From Dichotomocladium elegans (taxonomy: Eukaryota > Mucoromycota > Mucoromycetes > Mucorales > Lichtheimiaceae), in the NCBI GenBank assembly GCA_025716815.1, contig JAIXMN010000073.1, positions 1 to 34,928 of the forward strand: DNA of 34,928 nt, given 5' to 3'. Both the position numbers and the translations under genes were made by a program. The notes under the pieces are model-generated. The model did no database searches, was not told the origin of the DNA, and worked only from the letters and a program-made list of their open reading frames with translations. Positions 1 to 8,317 of the stretch are shown one piece after another (the first letter of the stretch is position 1; every line of letters begins with the position of its first letter).

Positions 1-594
1 TCTCTCAAACCTGTCAAGCGCTTCTTCGTCTGTCATGGTCGTGAGTGGCGCGCAGGCGGCTTGGAATTCCGTAACGTACTTCTGTACTGATTCAGTCTGC
101 GTCAAGGCTGCAAGCTTATCGCGTGCCAGTCGGTTAGCATTTACCGGGCTGAACATCCTGATGATGCGTTGTTTGAAATCACTCCAGTCGGAAATATCGG
201 CCCCGAAACGTTCTTCATGCTGCCACCAAGTCTCGGCATTACCACGCAGTAGTGTCTTTGCATATTCAGTCCACTCATGTTCAGGAAGCGATGACATACT
301 TAGATATCTTTCGACTGATCGTGTCCAGCTCTGTACGGCGTCCAGCGAGCGATCTCCGTGATATGTATCCAGCTCTCGCATCTTGACCGGAAACTTGTCC
401 TTCTTGGCCAAGAGAGCAAGGATCATCTGAAGCATGGCTTCCGTGGTGTTTTCCTGTCCTGATGTTGGCATTGTAGGGCTTTCCGGTAAGTCTTCTAATA
501 TTGACCTTGTTGTAGGAGCCTCGTCGTTGTCTGAATCTTGCGCTTGTCTTGTGCGGTAGGTTTGGAAACTTGAGCTTGTGTTTAGGTGGTTCAT
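1..594 (-). CDS. gag: Gypsy-A Gag, 5' part, runs off the window
   Basis: Retrotransposon Gag of a Ty3/gypsy element, which would form the cytoplasmic particle that packages element RNA. The frame is open for 198 codons from the ATG at 594 to the window edge. The N-terminus is polar and acidic (QDSDNDEAPTT); the core carries the gag-family pattern of YHGDRSLDAVQSW, LLRGNAETWW and the FSPVNANRLARDKLAALTQ segment, matching the same blocks in gypsy-B and gypsy-C. The zinc knuckle and everything downstream lie outside the window. I chose the ATG at 594 because the ATG at the primer site (602-600) meets a stop after three codons in this copy. No break is seen in the visible part. Confidence 0.85.
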   Translation of the reverse strand, partial: MNHLNTSSSFQTYRTRQAQDSDNDEAPTTRSILEDLPESPTMPTSGQENTTEAMLQMILALLAKKDKFPVKMRELDTYHGDRSLDAVQSWTRSVERYLSMSSLPEHEWTEYAKTLLRGNAETWWQHEERFGADISDWSDFKQRIIRMFSPVNANRLARDKLAALTQTESVQKYVTEFQAACAPLTTMTDEEALDRFER

Positions 595-599
595 ATAAA

Positions 600-611
600 C
601 ATCAGCTACCA
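600..611 (-). promoter_or_regulatory. Gypsy-A primer binding site
   Basis: TGGTAGCTGATG on the minus strand, two bases inside the LTR end. It begins TGG, complementary to the CCA tail of a tRNA, and is identical in gypsy-B and gypsy-C. The priming tRNA would end in CATCAGCTACCA; I cannot assign it. Confidence 0.7.
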
Positions 612-613
612 AT

Positions 614-954
614 TGTCGTTGTTTTTGGCGGATAGACCTTGGCCAAATGTAGAGACAACTGAATTTAGAGAAGAAGATGATTGTGTCTTTTTAATGTATG
701 AATTGATGAGCCTATATATACTACTACTTTGATGGTTACTAAAGAAAAGATACGGGAGGATAATAATAATAATAGAATGAATATAACTATGTGAGAGATG
801 CAGTCGTGAAGGATGGAAGGAAGCAGGCAGACAATCCATTGGTAATAATTGACAGTAAGGAGGCATTGGTAATCCGCACAAAAACAGGAGGTGATGACCG
901 TGAGCATAGTCGGTGTTGCTAGCATTTCAATTGGCCACCAAATCTAATCCGACA
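614..954 (-). repeat. Gypsy-A 5' LTR
   Basis: The 341 bp LTR is bounded by TGTCG...CGACA inverted ends and sits 2 bp from the primer site. A TATATATA box lies at 713-720, read leftward, at a distance suiting transcription toward gag. The inner edge is well supported because gypsy-B and gypsy-C end the same way next to the same primer site; the outer edge rests only on the inverted ends because the partner LTR is outside the window. Confidence 0.6.
713..720 (-). promoter_or_regulatory. TATA box of gypsy-A LTR
   Basis: The TATATATA run lies inside the LTR about 100 bp before its inner end, in the position expected of an LTR core promoter. Confidence 0.4.
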
Positions 955-956
955 TC

Positions 957-1276
957 TGTCGTAGTACAGTCCAGTCGATTATTTTAATCACCGGCTACAT
1001 GACCATTACCGCGGAGCGTAGCACTTTTTAGACAAAGTCCGAATGACAATGGTTGCTAAACATGAGTCATCAGTAGCAATCTTGACAGCATTGCACTCAT
1101 TTCTTACAAGTCAATACAGTATAAATAATGGGACATTTATCGTAATAAAACATGAGCATATATTGTCCGGACGACTATCTGTGTGGTTCTATCTCTCCGT
1201 GGTTATCTCTTCGTGGTTATTCTCTCAGTGGACGTCGTCTCTTCTCAGTGGTATCCAAGTTGATAAAAAGACGACA
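957..1276 (+). repeat. Gypsy-B 5' LTR
   Basis: 320 bp with TGTCG...CGACA ends, followed after two bases by the primer site. TATAAATA at 1120-1127 is a good core promoter. The outer end lies 2 bp from the outer end of the gypsy-A LTR, so the two LTR promoters fire away from each other. No second copy exists in the window to confirm the outer boundary. Confidence 0.55.
1120..1127 (+). promoter_or_regulatory. TATA box of gypsy-B LTR
   Basis: TATAAATA, about 160 bp upstream of the gag start, inside the LTR. Confidence 0.45.
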
Positions 1277-1278
1277 TT

Positions 1279-1290
1279 TGGTAGCTGATG
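1279..1290 (+). promoter_or_regulatory. Gypsy-B primer binding site
   Basis: TGGTAGCTGATG, identical to the gypsy-A and gypsy-C sites. Its last three bases are the gag ATG, so the primer site and the gag start codon overlap. Confidence 0.7.
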
Positions 1291-2333
1291 CCTAGTGATT
1301 CATCGCAAGCAAAGTTTAAAAAAACAACATTCCAACGACACCGTTTTCAAGACAATAACATTTCCGATTCAGACGAAGAGCAAAACACGATGACCGACTC
1401 CAAGGCGATTCTCGAGGCAATGCATGTGATGATGCAACAAATGCAAGCACAGCAACAAGAAATCAAGGCCTGCGCGAGGAATCCAAGCACCGTTCGGTAC
1501 CCGGCATGAAGGTCAAACCTGTACAGCCTGACCTCTTTCGTGGCGATCGCTCGTCGTCAGCGGTGGAAGCCTGGTTACACACCGTCGATAAGTACGTCGA
1601 TCATGCCGAACTCAGCGACCCTGAAAGAGTGGTCTACGCTTCGACGCTCCTACGCGACGGTGCTGCAACATGGTGGAGACACCTGGAAATGTCGTTCAGT
1701 CCAGATGCCGATACCAACCAGACGCCGAAGACGTGGGAAGACTTTTGTGCGGCCATTCGTGGCGAGTTCAAGCCACGCAACTACGCCCAGGTAGCCCGCA
1801 ACAAGCTCCGCCAACTCAAACAAGGTACCACTTCCACTGGCACCATTCGAGAGTACGTGATCACATTTAGGGATATTATGCTGGACCTGCCGGGCATGGA
1901 CCAAGAGGACGCGATTGATGCGTTCATTCATGGACTCGACTTGGACGCTCGCCTCCCCGTTCTGATGAAGGAACCATCCACTCTGCTTGCCGCGTATAAT
2001 GCTGCCGAGTCGTACGAAGCAATGAAGGAGTATGCCGCCGGAAACGGCAATCCTACGGAGCGCCACTACTCGGATATCCACCGCCCAACAACACATCCTG
2101 CTCCGATCATGGTCCAACAGGCTGAGGGTCCCACGCCTATGGATTTGGATGTGATCAACCGCCGTCCTCAAGGCACAAGCAGATCGCACCAGCAAAATCG
2201 CCCTCGCCGCTGTTACAATTGTGATGGTCGTGGCCATCTCGCTCGCAATTGCCCGTCGCCGCGCTATTCTCGGTCTGGTTCGTCTGATAAATTTCTACAT
2301 GGCGATTTAAAAGCCAACGCGCGTCAGGAATAG
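1288..2333 (+). pseudogene. gag: Gypsy-B Gag, split by one frameshift
   Basis: Ty3/gypsy Gag. An N-terminal piece (1288-1509, polar, glutamine-rich helix) and the main piece (1506-2333, 275 codons) overlap as ATGA in different frames; gypsy-A and gypsy-C Gag read through the same place without a break, so this is most simply an indel. The main piece has the capsid-like core (VEAWLHTVDKY, LLRDGAATWW, FKPRNYAQVARNKLRQLKQG) and one zinc knuckle CYNCDGRGHLARNC near residues 235-250 that would bind element RNA. It ends 24 nt after a slippery heptamer that leads to pol in the -1 frame. Confidence 0.85.
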
Positions 2334-2351
2334 AGGGAGTCCTTTCGCGCG
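2306..2351 (+). promoter_or_regulatory. Probable -1 frameshift signal joining Gag and Pol (gypsy-B)
   Basis: TTTAAAA at 2306-2312 is in register as T TTA AAA with the gag frame. Five bases later CGCGCG (2318-2323) can pair with CGCGCG (2346-2351). The pol frame is -1 to gag and open across this point. Gypsy-C has the same arrangement with a stronger stem. Confidence 0.7.
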
Positions 2352-2870
2352 CACGTCCATCTCTCAACCTGGTCACCCAATCCCAACGCCCTACCTCAGA
2401 TCCGCCTGCTGGTATAACTGTCTCAACACAAGAACCGCGCCCATCGGAGAGACCATTGATCGATTTGTCTGACGATCCCCCGGCCGAGCAAGACGAGGAT
2501 GATCGAAAAGCGCTTGCCGCTGACGTTAGACATATTGAATCACTATTGGCAATAAAGAATACCGAGTTACCCCTGTACAACATGTCCTGCAATGGGAAAC
2601 CGATTGAAGTATTATTGGATAGTGGCGCTACCTCGTCATATGTGTCACCTCAGTTGGCTGTGGGTTGCCCGGTGCGTTATGTCAAGGACCAGCAAGTGGA
2701 AACCGCCGGTGGCCATAAGTTCTCAATCGACCGCTCTGTCAGTCTATCACTAGATGCCGCTGGTTTTACCCACAACATTTCTGCGTTCGTTCTCGATACA
2801 AAATTCGACTTGATCCTGGGTCGCGATTGGATCAAGAACATCAAACCTGTACCGGATTGGGATCAAGATA
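2313..2870 (+). pseudogene. pol: Gypsy-B Pol, protease segment (cut by LTM-1)
   Basis: N-terminal part of Pol in the -1 frame to gag. It holds a retropepsin-type aspartic protease: VLLDSGATSSYVSP carries the catalytic D-S/T-G, followed by VETAGGHKF and the C-terminal FDLILGRDWIK (LGRDW is the usual flap-end block). The reading frame stops making sense at TA 2869-2870, where LTM-1 starts; translation through the junction would add a short unrelated tail ending at 2923. The frame resumes at 8318 if the inserted element plus one TA copy is removed. Confidence 0.85.
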
Positions 2871-4013
2871 CAGGACTTTTCACAAGAAGTTTGCATTTTG
2901 TAAAAGTTTTTCGGACACGGTGATAGTTATCCGAAAACTAGGAAGTGAAAATCGGATATGGTGTTGTTGTAATTCGGAAAGCTCGACTTGATTTTTCACG
3001 GTCGGGTTCAAGGTTTATCCAGAAACGAGAACCGAATTTTTCGGAAATCCTCACAATGCTTTTTCGTAGTTGGAGAACTCAATTTTTCGGACAGGCGCAA
3101 AGCTTTCTTTCGAACTAGAGGATTTGATTCATTCGTTCTCTGACAGACATTTCATTCGGAAGCCTGCACTCTGTTATCCGCAAAACGTCCCTCGATTTAT
3201 CGTAATCATCCACTGAGAGCATTCGGACGAAGTCTTTAAATAAATCGCGGTTGTATATACAATTCGAAGTTGTACAATGTTGTTCGGAAAGAAGATGGCT
3301 TTTATTCGGAAAGGAGTTAAACTCGCTATGCTTCTGTAATGCACTCGCATGGGTATAGTTATTTTTAGTTTCTCCACTAGTGATTGAGCAGGTCGAATGG
3401 AGGTGTCGATTACAGCCGAGGGATTGGGGCTACAAGAAAAAAAGCGACTGCCGTAAGCAGCGAAAAATTTTACTATTTTTACTGTGGGAAGTAGAACGGA
3501 AAATATGTGTTCCCTTCCCTTCATCACCGTCCTGAACGTTTCACTCCCAAATTCCGCACGAGTTCTCAGTCGACATAGTACTGCTGCAATAATGTGATAA
3601 ATGCCTACGCTCGTCCCTGCAATAAATCGCTTTCATCCCGGCACATTTTACAAGCAGCTAAAGTTCTGATTTCATGGCAGCAAAGTCGTTGATTTGTGTC
3701 CTTGTAAACGCATTGGCCGGGAATGTCATATAGTACGTCAGCATGCTTGTTAACACCATTGGATCAGACAGCATTACTCCAGAGATTTATCTATGTAGTT
3801 GTAACCACAAGTTTGAATTACATGGAGGCGGTATAGGTGAGTGTCTCTCATACGATACCATAGAAAATGGTGAACATATCCTCCAGTGTCCCTGAAATAT
3901 TGTTCCTACGTCGTTATCTCTCAACATGACGGGTTGGCCCTTTTTACATACATGTTATGATTAAAGGTGACAGTGGGTTGGTACAAGGAATGGTGGACGG
4001 TGCTTTACCGTGT
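2871..4013 (+). repeat. LTM-1 left terminal inverted repeat
   Basis: 1,143 bp matching 7176-8315 in inverse. The outer 440 bp contain nine TTCGGA and one TCCGAA hexamer (first 2910, last 3305), a likely transposase-binding array. A 117-codon frame inside it (3174-3527, minus) has no family features and recurs only because the repeat does. Confidence 0.9.
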
Positions 4014-4106
4014 CTGTAAATGCTCGATCGTCAGTATGTATACAAGTTGACAGGATATACAGCCGAGTAGAGTATGAGTATTTAATAAATGAGCAAAATG
4101 ATTTTA

Positions 4107-5899
4107 TTAATCTGAAGCGGATGGGAAGGCCAGGAAGATATAGTCTTGGCATTTTGATGGCGACATGGTTTCAAAGACGGCATCAAAGCGATCCTCGGCT
4201 GATTGCCTTTTTCCAGAAGACAGCTGTCGGTTGCAGCAAAGTAGCAAGTCCCGTACCAAATACTCAGCAGGGTTCCAAGCCAACACCTGCGCTGGAAAAA
4301 TGAAAGGGGTGTGCCCCTTCTCCTTGGCTTTTTGAAATACCGGCGCTGCCACCTCAGCTGGGAGAGGATCAAATCCAAGAAACAGATCCTTCCTTTTTTC
4401 GGCGTCCAAAATCGCCACAATGTCAGCAACGATTGGATAAATTCGTCCTTGGTGACGCGTCCTTCGAGAGATTTTGACGCAGTCGTGACGATGCCAGTGT
4501 GGTCGAACGCAATTAGAAGGCACACGTGTGGCTTTTTATCGCCCACATCGGCTGTCTGCGAAGACGATTCGGTGGAGCGTGCTGGGTATGTGCGCCGCCC
4601 ATTCACCAGGAATGCCACTTCCGCGACAAACACGACATTCTTGTCAGGTTCAAATTCAGCTCTGGCTGACAATCGGTTGAATTGCCTTTCGTGCTCATGC
4701 GCCGCTTCGATCGACGGCTCCACATTGAAGCTTTTCATTCGCTGAAATGTGAATCTTGCATTCTTTTGTAGCCATCTTTGCAGTGCCACGCGCGAAGGGA
4801 GCCCATCGACGTCTTCCTCCATGCAATGCGATAACACATCGTCAACAGCGCAAACTGGGTGAGTATCGACGTACTCCAGAATCACTCTAACCATGGCCTT
4901 GCTGAACGGAGCCTTGGCTTTCGGGCCTCGCTTTTTAGGCGATTCTTGCTCCAACTGGTAACGAGCAACGTGGTCCGAGAACGTCGACACTGCCATATTC
5001 GCAGACTTGGCGGCTTCAGCCATGGGGACACCGCACAGGATGTACTTCTCCATCGCCGCCTTGACTACTTCTGCGTTGTGACGCTTATACCCGGTTTTGT
5101 CACCTCGCTTGTACACCTTGTTCGTTTTTGATGCAGTCAAACTTCTGCTGGTTGAGACTTTCTTGCTACGAACTCGACGAACAGATGCAGTGAATCGGCG
5201 AAGGATGTGGCCGACATTCTGTCGTGTGGTGCCCACGATCTTTGCAGTCTCAGCATGTGTCATTCCGCATAAAATTGCTAAATGGATTATGCGTTTGATC
5301 TCCTTCTCGCTTAGGTTCGGCCCATTCTTTACCTGAGTCTTTTTCTCGGCAGCGCGTACCGGGACGATTTGCATTTGTTCAATCACTTCGGAATTGAAGG
5401 TAGGCGGCATCGGCGCTCTGATGGCCGGCAGCAATGACTCCATGCCCAGCATTTCGTGAGCTGGCGCAGTTATCGCTACATCCACAGCATGTCCGTCATC
5501 ACTGTCGTCGTCGACGCTGCCACCACTGCTTTCTTCCTTGCTGCTGCTACTATAGTCTGACTCAGACTCATCTGCTGCGAAACGATATTGGAGGAAACGG
5601 GATTCATCCTCGTCTTCGCTCATAGCGTCATCGTCTACTTTGATTTAGCGGGTACGTCAGGTTATGAGAGTAACAAATAACAAACCACGCTCAACATCTG
5701 TACTCTCATCCAGCTCTTCGTGGGGAGTGACTTGGCGAAGATCCAGAGAGTTCAAGGTATCAACAAGGTTGGGTGTATCAATTGAAAGGTTATTGCCCGC
5801 AGCGCGCGAATGGATAGCAAGTCGATGCGTACGTTTTGAAATTCTACCCGAGGAACGAGTTGAGATGTTTCGAGTTTTGGTAAATTTGGATGTGGTCAT
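4107..5899 (-). pseudogene. LTM-1 transposase-like protein (Tc1-type core, first catalytic Asp replaced, one frameshift)
   Basis: Two exons: 5899-5686 and 5637-4107, joined over a 48 nt GT-AG intron. Exon 1 encodes a basic SSGRISKRTHR block similar to exon 1 of T2 in LTM-3. Exon 2 has an acidic Ser/Glu/Asp stretch, then two tandem helix-turn-helix units (MTHAETAKIVGTTRQNVGHI and VPMAEAAKSANMAVSTFSDH) and a degenerate DDE core: NVVFVAEVAF where Tc1 proteins have VFxDE, then LFLGFDPLP and NPAEYL. A one-base deletion near 4425 shifts the frame, so the C-terminal 105 codons are read in another frame to the stop at 4107. About 580 residues in total. Catalytic activity is unlikely; a DNA-binding or partner role is inference. 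Confidence 0.75.
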
Positions 5900-5973
5900 T
5901 GAGCGATGGGTTAAGGTGGAAAGAGAGAGGAAGAATCTCTTATGAAGGGATGGGGAGAATATATAATAAACTT

Positions 5974-6702
5974 TTAAACATTTCTTTTTGACGCCAACCA
6001 CTTCTGAACACTTTTCTCCACCTTCTCTATCTTTGATATCACAATCCGGCACTCATATAGCATTGCTTTTCTCAATGCAGACTGAGAAACTGTCATATAG
6101 GTCTTTGATCGATTTGCCAGTATGGGCTCGGTGAGTGCCGACCAACTGCATTCAGCATCGGCGGGTACCTTGCTTGCGCTGCCATCGTATTGCGGTGGCT
6201 CTTGTAATTCACCTCTTGGAATATTGGCGAGCTCGGCTGGTGCTTCATAGTTGGTTGATACGTTAATAATAGAGAAAGATAGCTATCACTTACAAACACG
6301 GTCTTCTAGTTGCAAGCATTTTACGGCATCCATAATCTCTTCCACAGATTCTGATGAAATATCCTGTTCCAGGATTAGCACAGGTTCCACATCTGGGTCA
6401 TCCAAAAGGGTAAACTCCGGGATCCGTCGGAGCATTTCATCGAGGATTGGCGTCGGCTCTACATCCTGACTTGCTTCGGTTGTCTGGTCATCTTCATTAG
6501 ATAACGGTACATTCACCTGCGCAGAGGATGCCCTTGCTTGTTTTAGGTCATTGACATCGTCCACAAGAGAAGTTAATGACCTAATAGCTGCCTCCAATTG
6601 CTCTGCAGTTGGACCAAGTTTCCTAGTTGACCGTTTTCGTATCGCCGACTTGTTTGCTGCTCCCCCCTTGCCATTTGCTTTTTTAACTTTTGCCATCGTC
6701 AC
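5974..6702 (-). CDS. LTM-1 accessory protein, unknown function
   Basis: Two exons, 6702-6294 and about 6242-5974, with a GTAAGT donor and either of two AG acceptors six bases apart (6243 or 6237) in the same frame. The 225-residue product starts with a basic lysine-rich tail (MTMAKVKKANGKGG), then a helix (LEAAIRSLTSLVDDVNDLKQ), an acidic middle (FTLLDDPDVEPVLILEQD) and a C-terminal basic helix (ISKIEKVEKSVQKWLASKR). Ninety codons of exon 2 are open, which supports the splice model. It lies 75 bp upstream of the transposase-like gene on the same strand. I do not recognise the family; charge and context suggest a DNA- or transposase-binding partner. Confidence 0.65.
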
Positions 6703-7175
6703 AGGAGATACTTGCTCTACTGCGAATTAACTGAACGAAAGGTGGAGAAGAGAGGTTCTCTGTAAGGTCGGCGCGTTAGTTCAATGATATGGATCCTTAC
6801 GTTTGTACAACGCGGTACATCAGCAAGTGGAACCTTACGACCTCCGCATTTGCTTCCTGTCCCTCTATCCTCGGATGGATCATGATTATTGCCGAGATTA
6901 CGGGAGAGGATACAGACGCTGTGCAAAGGGATATCCGGATATTTTCAAAAATAATAGTTTGCTGTTGGGATTACGTCAAACCATGATACAGAACATCTGA
7001 CACAATAAACAACTGTTGACCGCTAAAAGAAATGGTATTTACTCTAACGCTTGACATGATCAAGTCGTTTCGTAAAATCTCCATAAAAAGCGTGTTCCAC
7101 CCCGAAGGTGGAAGCAAAAGGCTCTCGAACACCATTACTCCAAATCGAATAGCTTCAAAGTTGAAATCACAGGAA
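6703..7175. other. LTM-1 inner region upstream of the accessory gene
   Basis: 473 bp between the accessory gene start and the right TIR. It has short overlapping open frames of about 65 codons but no motif, splice pair or composition that I can support as coding; it should hold the promoter of the minus-strand genes. Confidence 0.4.
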
Positions 7176-8315
7176 ACGGTAAAGCACCGTCCACCGTTCC
7201 TTGTACCAACCCACTGTCACCTTTAATCATAACATGTATGTAAAAAGGGCCAACCCGTCATGTTGAGAGATAACGACGTAGAACAATATTTCAGGGACAC
7301 TGGAGGATATGTTCACCATTTTCTATGGTATCGTATGAGAGACACTCACCTATACCGCCTCCATGTAATTCAAACTTGTGGTTACAACTACATAGATAAA
7401 TCTCTGGAGTAATGCTGTCTGATCCAATGGTGTTAACAAGCATGCTGACGTACTATATGACATTCCCGGCCAATGCGTTTACAAGGACACAAATCAACGA
7501 CTTTGCTGCCATGAAATCAGAGCTTTAGCTGCTTGTAAAATGTGCCGGGATGAAAGCGATTTATTGCAGGGACGAGCGTAGGCATTTATCACATTATTGC
7601 AGCAGTACTATGTCGACTGAGAACTCGTGCGGAATTTGGGAGTGAAACGTTCAGGACGGTGATGAAGGGAAGGGAACACATATTTTCCGTTCTACTTCCC
7701 ACAGTAAAAATAGTAAAATTTTTCGCTGCTTACGGCAGTCGCTTTTTTTCTTGTAGCCCCAATCCCTCGGCTGTAATCGACACCTCCATTCGACCTGCTC
7801 AATCACTAGTGGAGAAACTAAAAATAACTATACCCATGCGAGTGCATTACAGAAGCATAGCGAGTTTAACTCCTTTCCGAATAAAAGCCATCTTCTTTCC
7901 GAACAACATTGTACAACTTCGAATTGTATATACAACCGCGATTTATTTAAAGACTTCGTCCGAATGCTCTCAGTGGATGATTACGATAAATCGAGGGACG
8001 TTTTGCGGATAACAGAGTGCAGGCTTCCGAATGAAATGTCTGTCAGAGAACGAATGAATCAAATCCTCTAGTTCGAAAGAAAGCTTTGCGCCTGTCCGAA
8101 AAATTGAGTTCTCCAACTACGAAAAAGCATTGTGAGGATTTCCGAAAAATTCGGTTCTCGTTTCTGGATAAACCTTGAACCCGACCGTGAAAAATCAAGT
8201 CGAGCTTTCCGAATTACAACAACACCATATCCGATTTTCACTTCCTAGTTTTCGGATAACTATCACCGTGTCCGAAAAACTTTTACAAAATGCAAACTTC
8301 TTGTGAAAAGTCCTG
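7176..8315 (-). repeat. LTM-1 right terminal inverted repeat
   Basis: 1,140 bp inverse copy of 2871-4013 with only a few single-base differences noticed (for example GTTCTACG against GTTCCTACG near 7280). Carries the mirrored TTCGGA/TCCGAA array. Confidence 0.9.
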
Positions 8316-8317
8316 TA

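Larger units (their letters stand above)
2871..8315. mobile_element. LTM-1: 5.4 kb Tc1/mariner-like element with 1.14 kb inverted repeats
   Basis: Flanked by a TA duplication (2869-2870, 8316-8317). Ends CAGGACTTTTCACAAG / CTTGTGAAAAGTCCTG are perfect inverted repeats, and the arms stay nearly identical for about 1,140 bp. It carries two minus-strand genes, an accessory gene (5974-6702) and a transposase-like gene (4107-5899). TA target, D-loss Tc1-type core and HTHs place it with Tc1/mariner relatives, although TIRs this long and a second gene are not typical. The near-perfect arm identity suggests a recent insertion (or arm-to-arm conversion). Confidence 0.9.

Noticed and set aside
1650..2237. 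195-codon minus-strand frame within gag
   Set aside because: Antisense shadow of a clear Gag with zinc knuckle.
3174..3527. 117-codon frame in each LTM-1 TIR (also 7659-8012)
   Set aside because: Same reason: it duplicates with the repeat and overlaps the hexamer array.
6789..7000. Small overlapping frames between the LTM-1 accessory gene and the right TIR
   Set aside because: No motif, no splice support, two competing frames.
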